Source: JADFNB01 sp036397455 (GTDB lineage: Bacteria > Gemmatimonadota > Gemmatimonadetes > Gemmatimonadales > GWC2-71-9). Taken from it: DNA of 64,000 nt. How positions within the stretch are numbered: position 1 is the first letter of the stretch; the number at the start of each line of letters is the position of its first letter. Shown here in pieces: positions 1 through 8,313 of the stretch. Position numbers and translations under genes: made by a program. The notes below the pieces were generated by a model, which saw nothing but the letters and a program-made list of their open reading frames with translations, did no database searches and had not been told where the DNA came from. The DNA is taken from positions 62,001-126,000 of the forward strand of contig DASWIX010000080.1 in the NCBI GenBank assembly GCA_036397455.1, in the 5' to 3' direction.

Positions 1-2
1 GG

Positions 3-3000
3 CTCAGCACCGGGATCGCGGAGGCGCAGAGCGAAGAGGACGTCGGCCGCTTCGTAGTGCGCGCGTTGCTGCACGAGGCGTTCGGCTTCGATGGGGCGGG
101 CCTGTACCTTGCCGGCGCCACGTCCGTCGAATCGAGTCTCGCGGCACAGGCCGGTACGTTTTCTCCCGGCGGCGGGGAATCCGAGTTGCGACTTCCGCTG
201 CGGGCGGAACACAGCGCCATCGGGGAGTTGGTCGTGCAGCGCCGGCGCGATCGCGCGTTCAGCAAAGGCGACGTGGAGATCGTGGCCGCCGCCGCGAATC
301 AGGCGAGCATGGCCATCGGGCGCGCGCGTCTCCTCACGTCCGAGCGCCTGCGTCTCGATGAGCAGCGCGCCTTGCTCGATACACTCACGAACCTCTCGGG
401 GCAACTCGAACTGGACGAACTGCTCCAGTCGGTGCTGGAACGCGCCATGGCGTTGCTCAACGTGACGGGCGGCGAGTTGGCCATCTACGAGGAGCGCACG
501 CAGGAACTGGTCATTGCCGCCAGCCACCGCATGGAGACGAACGCGGTTGGGACGCGCATGAGTATCGGCGAAGGGGCGATGGGACACGTCGCCAAGACGC
601 ACGAGCCGATGATCATCCCGCGCTACCAGGACTGGGAGGGCCGATCGTCCAAGTACACCCAGAGCAGCGTGCAGGCGGTGATGGCCGCGCCGCTCGTGGT
701 CGGGGACCGGCTGGTCGGGGCCATCGCCAGCGTCCACGAGGATCCCGCGCGCACGTTCGGCGAGCCTGACCTGCGGCTGCTCAACCTGTTCGCCGCGCAG
801 GCGGCCGTCGCCATCGAGAACGCCCGACTCTACGCGGGAGAGCGGGAGCGTGCCTCGGAACAGCAGGCCTTGCTCGATTCGCTGACGGATCTCTCCGGCG
901 AACTGGAACTGACCAAGGTGCTGCACGCGGTGCTCGAGCGCGCGGTGAGCCTGCTGGACGTGACGGGCGGCGAACTGGCCACGTACGACAGCGGCAGCGA
1001 GGAACTGGTGATCGTGGCCAGCTACCGCATGGGGACGGACGCCGCGGGGGCGCGCATGCGCCTGGGCGAAGGGGCCATGGGGATCGTCGCGCAGACACTC
1101 GAGCCGCTGATCATTCCGCGCTATCAGGATTGGGAGCACCGCTCGGATCAATACACGCAGAGCACGGTCCAGTCGGCGATGGCGGCGCCGCTGCTGATCG
1201 GGAACCGCCTGGTGGGCGCCATCGCGAGTGTCCACTCGGATCCCGACCGGGTCTTCGGCGAGTCTGACCTGCGTCGCCTGATGATGTTCGCGCCGCAGGC
1301 GGCGATCGCCATCGAGAATGCACGGCTGTTCACCGCGGAGCGGCAGCGCGCCGAGGAGCAGCGGGCGCTGCTCGATACGATGAAGGATCTCTCGGGCGAG
1401 TTGGAACTCTCGAAGGTGCTCGAGGGGGTGGTCAAGCGCGCGGTCAGCTTGCTCGACGTGACCGGGGGGGAGCTCGCGACCTTCGATGAGGAACGCCAGG
1501 ACCTCGTGATCGTCGCGAGTCACAACATGGGCACCAACGCCGTCGGCGCCCGCATGGCGCTCGGTGAGGGGGCGATGGGGCGCGTGGCGCAGACGCACGA
1601 ATCGCTCATCATCCCGCGGTATCAGGAATGGGAGCGGCGTTCGTCCAGCTACGAGCAGAGCACGGTCCAGACGGTCATGGTGGCGCCGCTGCTGATCGGG
1701 ACGCGGCTCGTCGGAGCCATCGCCAGCGTGCACTCGGATCCCGGCCGCGTCTTCGGGGCCGAGGATCTTCGGTTGCTCGAACTCTTCGCCCCGCAGGCGG
1801 CCATCGCGATTGAAAACGCGCGGCTCTATGAGGGACAGCAGCGCTATTTCGAGAGCCTGATGGTCAACAACCCCGTCGCCATCGTGATGCTCGATCTCGA
1901 ATTCAACATTCGCTCGTGTAATCCGGCGTTCGAGCAATTGTTCGGATATCAGGAGTCCGAGGTCGTCGGCCTCAACCTCGACAACCTGGTGACCAGCGAG
2001 GGGACGCGCAGCGAGGCCAAGGGCTACACCGAGCAGGCGGTCACCGGCCGGACCGCCTGGGGGGTCGGGCAGCGGCGTCACAAAGACGGGACGGTTGTCG
2101 ACGTCGAGATCTTCGCGATTCCCGTGACGGTCGGTGGGGCGCGCGTCGGTATGATCGCGCTCTATCACGACGTGACGGAACTGCTCCGCGCACGGCAGGA
2201 CGCCGAGCGGGCGAACGCGGCGAAGAGCACGTTTCTGGCGAACATGAGCCATGAACTGCGGACGCCGCTCAACGCCATCATCGGCTACAGCGAGATGCTC
2301 GCCGAGGATGCCGAGGAGAGCGGGCACGCGGGGCTGCTGCCTGACCTCGACCGCATCCACGCGGCCGGCCGACACCTCCTGACGCTCATCAACGACGTGC
2401 TCGATCTCTCCAAGATCGAGGCCGGGAAGATGGAGTTGTATCTCGAGACGTTCGAGGTGGCCGGGGCCATCGATTCGGTCACGACCACCGTGAAGCCCCT
2501 CGTCGAGACGAACGGCAACGCCTTCCGTCTCGACGGGATGGCGGCGCTCGGCACCATGCATTCCGACGCCACCCGGCTGCGACAGATCCTGCTCAATCTC
2601 CTCTCGAACGCGGCGAAGTTCACCGAAGCGGGAACGATCACCCTGGCCGCGCATCGCGCGACGGCTCCGGACGGCGTTGACTGGCTGACCTTCGAGGTTT
2701 CCGATACCGGAATCGGGATGACGCCGGACCAGGTGGCGAAGCTGTTTGAGGCCTTTGCGCAGGCGGAAGCCGCGACGGCCAGCCGGTACGGGGGGACGGG
2801 ACTCGGGCTCGCGATCAGTCGTTTACTGTGTCGCATGCTGGGCGGGACGATCGAGGTCGCAAGCATCGCCGGCAAGGGATCGACGTTCACCGCCAGGCTC
2901 CCCGCCCGGGCGCCGGGGAGTCCGGACGCGGACGAATCGATTGCGGCGACCGGGGAAGCGGGCGAGGGACTCGGTACCGTGCTGGTCGTGGACGACGATC

Positions 3001-3728
3001 CCGCCGCGCGCGATTTGATCGCGCGCCATCTCCGCAAGAACGGATACCGCGTGGAAGAGGCGACCAACGGTCGAGAGGGACTCGAGCGCGCGCGCACCGA
3101 TCGTCCCGACGTCATTACGCTCGACGTGATGATGCCGGAGATGGACGGCTGGTCCGTTCTCACCGCGCTCAAAGGCGATCCCGGCTTGGCCGATATCCCC
3201 GTGGTGATGGTCTCGATCCTCGATGACGTGCGGCTCGGCGTCGCGCTCGGCGCGTCGGAGTACCTGACCAAACCCATCGATCGTGATCGGCTCTCGGCGG
3301 TGGTCGCGCGGTACCGTCCCGCTGCCGGAGCGGGCACGGTGCTTGTCGTGGAGGATGATCCCGCGGTTCGGGAGATCTTGCGGCGCGTACTCGAACGGGA
3401 TGGCTGGTCGGTGGTCGAGGCGGCCAACGGGCGGATCGCACTCGATCGGGTTGCGGCCGGCGTGCCGGATCTCGTGCTGCTCGATCTGATGATGCCCGAG
3501 ATGGACGGGTTCGCGTTTCTCGAAACGGTACGCCGACGTGCGGGTTGGTCCACCCCGGTGGTCGTCATTACCGCGAAGGACCTCACCATCGAGGATCATG
3601 GCCGTCTGAACGGAGGCGTGCATCAGGTGCTGCGCAAGGGCGCGTATGAGGTCGACGAGCTTCTCCAGCATGTGCGCCATCTGGTTGCCGAGCACGCGAC
3701 CAGGCTTCCGGCGGGTGCCGGGCCATGA
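3..3728 (+). CDS. Hybrid sensor histidine kinase, multi-GAF/PAS with two receivers (5' partial)
   Basis: The frame is open from base 3. Residues before the first in-window start (GTG at 57) match the N-terminus of the sister kinases at 3725 and 5836, so the real start lies upstream of the window. Domain order: a GAF remnant; three near-identical GAF domains (about nt 380-830, 870-1320, 1350-1830); PAS (about 1845-2190); HisKA with acceptor His at 2250 (SHELRTPLNAI); HATPase (N box near 2595, DTGIGM near 2703, GTGLGLAIS near 2793); two receivers (about 2980-3310 and 3340-3690), each with an LD.MMPEMDG phospho-Asp motif. No signal peptide or membrane segment is visible, so it should be a cytoplasmic sensor whose ligand is unknown. 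It overlaps the next kinase by 4 bp (ATGA) and is the first visible gene of a five-gene operon. Confidence 0.93.
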   Translation, partial: LSTGIAEAQSEEDVGRFVVRALLHEAFGFDGAGLYLAGATSVESSLAAQAGTFSPGGGESELRLPLRAEHSAIGELVVQRRRDRAFSKGDVEIVAAAANQASMAIGRARLLTSERLRLDEQRALLDTLTNLSGQLELDELLQSVLERAMALLNVTGGELAIYEERTQELVIAASHRMETNAVGTRMSIGEGAMGHVAKTHEPMIIPRYQDWEGRSSKYTQSSVQAVMAAPLVVGDRLVGAIASVHEDPARTFGEPDLRLLNLFAAQAAVAIENARLYAGERERASEQQALLDSLTDLSGELELTKVLHAVLERAVSLLDVTGGELATYDSGSEELVIVASYRMGTDAAGARMRLGEGAMGIVAQTLEPLIIPRYQDWEHRSDQYTQSTVQSAMAAPLLIGNRLVGAIASVHSDPDRVFGESDLRRLMMFAPQAAIAIENARLFTAERQRAEEQRALLDTMKDLSGELELSKVLEGVVKRAVSLLDVTGGELATFDEERQDLVIVASHNMGTNAVGARMALGEGAMGRVAQTHESLIIPRYQEWERRSSSYEQSTVQTVMVAPLLIGTRLVGAIASVHSDPGRVFGAEDLRLLELFAPQAAIAIENARLYEGQQRYFESLMVNNPVAIVMLDLEFNIRSCNPAFEQLFGYQESEVVGLNLDNLVTSEGTRSEAKGYTEQAVTGRTAWGVGQRRHKDGTVVDVEIFAIPVTVGGARVGMIALYHDVTELLRARQDAERANAAKSTFLANMSHELRTPLNAIIGYSEMLAEDAEESGHAGLLPDLDRIHAAGRHLLTLINDVLDLSKIEAGKMELYLETFEVAGAIDSVTTTVKPLVETNGNAFRLDGMAALGTMHSDATRLRQILLNLLSNAAKFTEAGTITLAAHRATAPDGVDWLTFEVSDTGIGMTPDQVAKLFEAFAQAEAATASRYGGTGLGLAISRLLCRMLGGTIEVASIAGKGSTFTARLPARAPGSPDADESIAATGEAGEGLGTVLVVDDDPAARDLIARHLRKNGYRVEEATNGREGLERARTDRPDVITLDVMMPEMDGWSVLTALKGDPGLADIPVVMVSILDDVRLGVALGASEYLTKPIDRDRLSAVVARYRPAAGAGTVLVVEDDPAVREILRRVLERDGWSVVEAANGRIALDRVAAGVPDLVLLDLMMPEMDGFAFLETVRRRAGWSTPVVVITAKDLTIEDHGRLNGGVHQVLRKGAYEVDELLQHVRHLVAEHATRLPAGAGP

Positions 3729-5836
3729 CACACGGATCGACGCCGGGCAAATCGGTCCTGGCCCGGCGGCAGGCAGCCCTGCTGCGGCTGTCGACCGCTG
3801 TGACGGGCGCGGAAACCGAAATCGAGGTCTGTCGCGCGGTCGGCGAGGGCCTGTACGACGAGGCGCTGGGCTATGACTTCGTCGCGCTGTTACTGGTCGA
3901 CGAGACGACCGGTGACCGGGTCCTCGTGGCCAAGGCCGGCGGCACCGACGTGCCGGACGGCCTCCGGATCAAACCGGGTCAGGGCCTCAGCGAACGGCCC
4001 TTGCTCGACGGGCGCCTGCACTACACCCCGGGTGTCACGCAGGACACGCGTTATCTGCCGACGCGTAACGAGGGCTCGGAGGTCGACGTCCCGCTGCAGG
4101 TCAACCGCAACCTCGTCGGCGTCCTCGTGGTCGAGAGTAATCGCGCCGACGCGTTCGGCCCGGATGATTTCGAGATCCTCACCGCCGCCGCCAATCAGGC
4201 CGGGATGGCTATCGGGCGGGTGCGGCTGCTCGCGGCGGCCGAACAACGCGCCGACGAGGAAGAAGCACTGCGCGCCACGATGGCCGACCTGTCGAAACAG
4301 CTCGACCTCGCCAGTCTGCTGCAGGCGGTGCTGGAGCGAGCGGTGGGATTGCTCAAGGTCAGTCACGGGGAGCTGGCGATCTACGATCAGGGCGCCGAAG
4401 TACTCGAGATCGTGGCCAGCCATAACGTCGGGAAACGGGACACGACCGGCACGCGAATGAAGCTCGGGGAAGGCGCCATGGGCCACGTCGCAGTGACTCG
4501 GCAGCCGCTCGTGATTCCGGCGTATCGAGAGTGGTCCGGCCGGTCGGCGCAGTACGAGCAGGTCGAGTTCCACGGGGTGCTCGTGGCGCCGCTCCTCAGC
4601 GGCGATCAACTCGTGGGCGCCATCGCGTTCATGGATAAGGACCCCACCCGCCGCTTTGGTGACGCCGACCTGCGTCTCCTGGAGTTGTTCGCGTCGCAGG
4701 CCGCCATTGCCATCGAAAAGGCCCGGTTGTTCACGGCGGCCCAGCAACAGAAGCAGTACTTCGAGGAGCTGGTGCTCAACAGCCCCGTGGCCATCGTGAC
4801 GCTGGACGCCGCCCACAACGTCGTCGCGTGCAACCCGGCGTTCGTCGAGCTGTACGGCTACTCCGAGGACGAAGTCTTCGGCAAGAACCTGGACGACCTG
4901 ATCACGACGGAAGCCACGCGCGCGGAAGCCGTCGGATACACCCAGCAGGCACTCGATCAACGCGCGGTGAAGGTGATCAGCCAGCGCCGTCGCAAGGATG
5001 GCACGCTGGTGGACGTCGAAGTGCTCGGGGTCCCGGTCATCGTTGACGGCAAGCGCGTGGGGCTGATGGCACTGTATCACAACATCACCGACATGCTCGC
5101 GGCCCGCCGCGACGCGGAATCAGCCAATCAGGCCAAGAGCCACTTCCTGGCGAGCATGAGCCATGAACTGCGCACGCCGCTCAACGCCATACTGGGATAC
5201 AGCGAGATGCTCCAGGAAGTGGCCGACGAGCGCGACCTGCCCGACTTCGTGGCAGACCTCGCGAAGATCCGCACGGCGGGAAAACACCTGCTGACCCTGA
5301 TCAACGACGTGCTCGATCTCTCGAAGATCGAGGCCGGCAAGATGGATTTCCATCTCGAAGCGTTCGACGTCGCCGCGGCGGTCGCGGACGTCGCGACGAC
5401 GGTCCGGCCTTTGGTGGAGCGGAACGGCAACCGGCTCGACGTGCACTCTGACGGGGCGCTCGGCGTGATGACCGCGGACCGGACGCGCACCCGTCAGGTG
5501 TTGCTCAATCTCCTCTCCAATGCCAGCAAGTTCACGGAAGGCGGTGTGATCGAGCTGGAGGCCACGCGCGCGGAAGAGGGCTGGGTCGTCTTTCGGGTCA
5601 GCGATACGGGCATCGGGATGACCGCGGAACAGCTGGGGCGGATATTCGAGGCGTTCGCCCAGGCCGAGACCTCGACTTCCAGCAAGTACGGGGGGACGGG
5701 GTTGGGGTTGGCCATCTCGCGTCGTTTTTGCCGCCTGATGGGCGGCGACATCACGGTCGAGAGCGTGGTCGGCGCGGGTTCGACGTTCACGGTCCGGTTG
5801 CCGGACACCGTGACCATAGCGGGAGGCGACGCCTGA
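3725..5836 (+). CDS. Cytoplasmic sensor histidine kinase, GAF-GAF-PAS-HisKA-HATPase
   Basis: A 703-residue histidine kinase. Two GAF domains (about residues 20-170 and 190-345) precede a PAS domain (350-465), HisKA with acceptor His480 (MSHELRTPLNAI) and a HATPase domain ending at the C-terminus (N box LLNLLSNASKF, DTGIGM, GGTGLGLAIS). It has no receiver, unlike the gene before it, so its phosphate must go to another protein; the stand-alone receiver at 7942 is the obvious candidate. The ATG at 3725 sits in an ATGA overlap with the upstream stop, and the stop overlaps the next start (TGATG). There are no membrane segments. The protein is clearly a paralogue of its two neighbours. Confidence 0.93.
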   Translation: MTHGSTPGKSVLARRQAALLRLSTAVTGAETEIEVCRAVGEGLYDEALGYDFVALLLVDETTGDRVLVAKAGGTDVPDGLRIKPGQGLSERPLLDGRLHYTPGVTQDTRYLPTRNEGSEVDVPLQVNRNLVGVLVVESNRADAFGPDDFEILTAAANQAGMAIGRVRLLAAAEQRADEEEALRATMADLSKQLDLASLLQAVLERAVGLLKVSHGELAIYDQGAEVLEIVASHNVGKRDTTGTRMKLGEGAMGHVAVTRQPLVIPAYREWSGRSAQYEQVEFHGVLVAPLLSGDQLVGAIAFMDKDPTRRFGDADLRLLELFASQAAIAIEKARLFTAAQQQKQYFEELVLNSPVAIVTLDAAHNVVACNPAFVELYGYSEDEVFGKNLDDLITTEATRAEAVGYTQQALDQRAVKVISQRRRKDGTLVDVEVLGVPVIVDGKRVGLMALYHNITDMLAARRDAESANQAKSHFLASMSHELRTPLNAILGYSEMLQEVADERDLPDFVADLAKIRTAGKHLLTLINDVLDLSKIEAGKMDFHLEAFDVAAAVADVATTVRPLVERNGNRLDVHSDGALGVMTADRTRTRQVLLNLLSNASKFTEGGVIELEATRAEEGWVVFRVSDTGIGMTAEQLGRIFEAFAQAETSTSSKYGGTGLGLAISRRFCRLMGGDITVESVVGAGSTFTVRLPDTVTIAGGDA

Positions 5837-7941
5837 TGGCGAACGACGTCGCCCGCCGCCAGGCGGCCATGTTCCGGATGAGTGCCGCGATTGCGGCGAC
5901 GCATGACGAGGATGAGGTCTACCGGAGCGTCGTGAACGAGCTCCACGACGCCGCGCTCGGCTATGACTTCCTCGGCGTGTTCCTGCTCGATCCGGCAACG
6001 GGTGACCGCGTGCTCCAGGCGAGTGTGGGGTGGCCCGATGTCCCGGTCAACTGGCGGGTACACCGCGGAGAAGGACTGAGCGAGCAGTCGCTGCAAGACG
6101 GCCGGTTGCACTACACCGCCGACGTGACACGGGAGTCGAAATACCTGCCGAGCCTGGCCAGCGGATCCGAAGTCGACGTGCCGCTGCGGGTGGACGGCAA
6201 GCCGATCGGCGTGCTCGTGGTCGAGAGCGCCGAGCCGAATGCCTTTGGGGACGATGACTTCGAGATCCTCGCCGCGGCGGCGAACCATGCCGGGATCGCG
6301 ATCGAGCGGGCCCGCCTGCTCGCGGCGGAACGGCGGCGGGCGGACGAACACAAGGCCCTGCTGGACACGATGGCCGACCTCTCGTCGGAGCTGGAACTCT
6401 CGAAGGTGTTGCAGGCCGTGATCGCCCGCGCGGTGGCGCTGCTCGGTGTGACGGGAGGTGAAGTCGCCATCTTCGAAGAGGAGCCACAGGAGCTGGTCGT
6501 GGTGGCGAGCGACGGGATCGGGAAGGATTCCACCGGCACCCGCATCAGGCTTGGCGAAGGCGCCATGGGCGCGGTCGCGCAGAGCCTCGAGCCGCTCATC
6601 ATTCCTTCGTATCACGAGTGGTTGGGCCAGTCGGCCCAGTACGCGGACGTGTTGGTCCACTCGGTGATGGCGGCGCCCTTGCTCATCGGTCGCCGCCTCG
6701 TTGGCGCCATCGCCACGGTCCACGGCGATCCCGATCACGTCTTCAGGGAAGAAGACCTGCGGCTGCTCAATCTGTTCGCCCCGCAGGCCGCCGTGGCCAT
6801 TGAAAACGCGCGGCTCTACACGGCCGCGCAGCGCCAGCAACAGTATTTCGGCGAGTTGGTGCGCAATAGCCCCGTCGCTATCGTCACGCTGAACCGCGAA
6901 TACACCGTGGTCGAGTGTAACCCGGCGTTCGAGAAGCTCTTCGGCTACGCCCAGCCGGAGGCGGTGGGTCGCAATCTCGATGACCTGATTACCACCGAGG
7001 CCACACGCAACGAGGCGGTCACCTACACGCGCGAGGCGCTCGATCACGCCGTCCAGGGCATTGGGCGACGGCGCCGCAAGGACGGCACCATGGTCGACGT
7101 CGAGATCCTTGGCGTCCCCGTGATCGTCGATGGGGAACGCGTGGGCCTGATGGGCCTGTACCATGACATTACCGAGTTGCTGCGCGCCCGGCGCGACGCG
7201 GAAGCGGCGAACACCGCCAAGAGCCAGTTTCTCGCCAGCATGAGCCACGAATTGCGGACGCCGCTCAACGCCATCATCGGCTACGGCGAGATGTTGCAGG
7301 AAGAAGTGGAGGAGCTTGGCCAGGAAACCCTCTCGGCCGATCTGGCGAAGATCCACACCGCCGGCCGGCACCTGCTGTCGCTCATCAACGATGTACTCGA
7401 TCTCTCGAAGATCGAGGCGGGCAAGATGGAGCTGTTCGCCGAGACGTTCGAGATCGGCGCGATGGTGCGGGAGGTGGTGTCCACGGCGGCGCCTCTGGTG
7501 AAGAAGAACGCGAACCGGTTCGACGTACTCGTCCCCGAAGATCTGGGGACCATGCATACGGACCTGACCAAGGTGCGTCAGATGTTGCTCAACTTGCTCT
7601 CGAACGCCTGCAAGTTCACCGAACAGGGCGCCGTGACCTTGAGCGTGGCCCGCGAGGCCGTGGACGGAGGCGAGGTGGCTATCTTCACCGTGGCGGACAC
7701 CGGCATCGGCATGGCGCCTGAACACATGGAACGGCTGTTCGAGGCGTTTTCGCAAGCCGAGGCGTCGACGACCAGCCGCTACGGCGGGACGGGATTGGGC
7801 CTAGCCATCACGCGCCGTTTTTGCCATATGATGGGCGGCGATGTGCTCGTAGAAAGCGAACCCGGCCGCGGCTCGACGTTTACGATCCGTCTGCCGGCGG
7901 ATCTTCCGATGACAGACATGCGAAGCGGGGAGACGACGTAA
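5836..7941 (+). CDS. Cytoplasmic sensor histidine kinase, GAF-GAF-PAS-HisKA-HATPase
   Basis: A 701-residue paralogue of the preceding kinase with the same order: GAF, GAF, PAS, HisKA (acceptor His471), HATPase (LLNLLSNACKFTE, DTGIGM, GGTGLGLAI). The ATG at 5836 is chosen because it overlaps the upstream stop in a TGATG junction and gives an N-terminus (MANDVARRQAAMFRMSAAI) aligning with that of the previous kinase (ARRQAALLRLSTAV). An upstream in-frame start at 5728 would add sequence lying inside the previous gene. Its stop abuts the receiver gene at 7942 with no gap. The signal sensed by the GAF and PAS domains is not evident. Confidence 0.93.
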   Translation: MANDVARRQAAMFRMSAAIAATHDEDEVYRSVVNELHDAALGYDFLGVFLLDPATGDRVLQASVGWPDVPVNWRVHRGEGLSEQSLQDGRLHYTADVTRESKYLPSLASGSEVDVPLRVDGKPIGVLVVESAEPNAFGDDDFEILAAAANHAGIAIERARLLAAERRRADEHKALLDTMADLSSELELSKVLQAVIARAVALLGVTGGEVAIFEEEPQELVVVASDGIGKDSTGTRIRLGEGAMGAVAQSLEPLIIPSYHEWLGQSAQYADVLVHSVMAAPLLIGRRLVGAIATVHGDPDHVFREEDLRLLNLFAPQAAVAIENARLYTAAQRQQQYFGELVRNSPVAIVTLNREYTVVECNPAFEKLFGYAQPEAVGRNLDDLITTEATRNEAVTYTREALDHAVQGIGRRRRKDGTMVDVEILGVPVIVDGERVGLMGLYHDITELLRARRDAEAANTAKSQFLASMSHELRTPLNAIIGYGEMLQEEVEELGQETLSADLAKIHTAGRHLLSLINDVLDLSKIEAGKMELFAETFEIGAMVREVVSTAAPLVKKNANRFDVLVPEDLGTMHTDLTKVRQMLLNLLSNACKFTEQGAVTLSVAREAVDGGEVAIFTVADTGIGMAPEHMERLFEAFSQAEASTTSRYGGTGLGLAITRRFCHMMGGDVLVESEPGRGSTFTIRLPADLPMTDMRSGETT

Positions 7942-8313
7942 ATGCCGCGTATTCTGCTGGTCGAGGACAACGAGATGAACCGTGACATGCTTTCGCGCCG
8001 CCTCGCCCGGAAGGGGTATGAGGTGGCGATGGCCGTCGATGGGCGGGAGGGAATCGACAAGGCGCGCGAAGGTGGGTACGACGTGATCTTGATGGACATG
8101 AGCCTCCCGGAGATCGATGGCTGGGAGGCGACGCGCCAACTGCGCGCCTTCCCGGAAACCGCCGGCGTGCCGATCATTGCCTTGACGGCCCACGCGATGT
8201 CGGGCGACCGCGAAAAGGCGCTCGAGGCCGGCTGCAACGACTACGACACGAAACCGATCGAACTGCCGAGACTGCTCTCGAAGATCGAGGCGCTCTTGAC
8301 GCAAGGCGGATGA
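7942..8313 (+). CDS. Stand-alone receiver-domain response regulator (DivK/CheY type)
   Basis: A 123-residue protein that is only a receiver domain: acidic pair in LLVEDNEMN, phospho-acceptor Asp52 in LMDMSLPEIDG, conserved Thr in ALTAHAM and Lys in the region DTKPIEL. There is no DNA-binding or enzymatic output, so it is probably a diffusible phospho-carrier or an allosteric partner. It starts directly after the stop of the kinase at 5836 and overlaps the HisKA/receiver/Ser-Thr kinase gene by 4 bp (ATGA). That placement makes it a likely acceptor for the two receiver-less kinases and a possible link to the fusion protein downstream. The partner assignment is inference. Confidence 0.92.
   Translation: MPRILLVEDNEMNRDMLSRRLARKGYEVAMAVDGREGIDKAREGGYDVILMDMSLPEIDGWEATRQLRAFPETAGVPIIALTAHAMSGDREKALEAGCNDYDTKPIELPRLLSKIEALLTQGG

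Noticed and set aside
5494..7755. Long open frame on the minus strand antisense to the kinases
   Set aside because: Long antisense frames are common in GC-rich DNA; this one has no recognisable domain and lies wholly opposite genes with intact kinase motifs.
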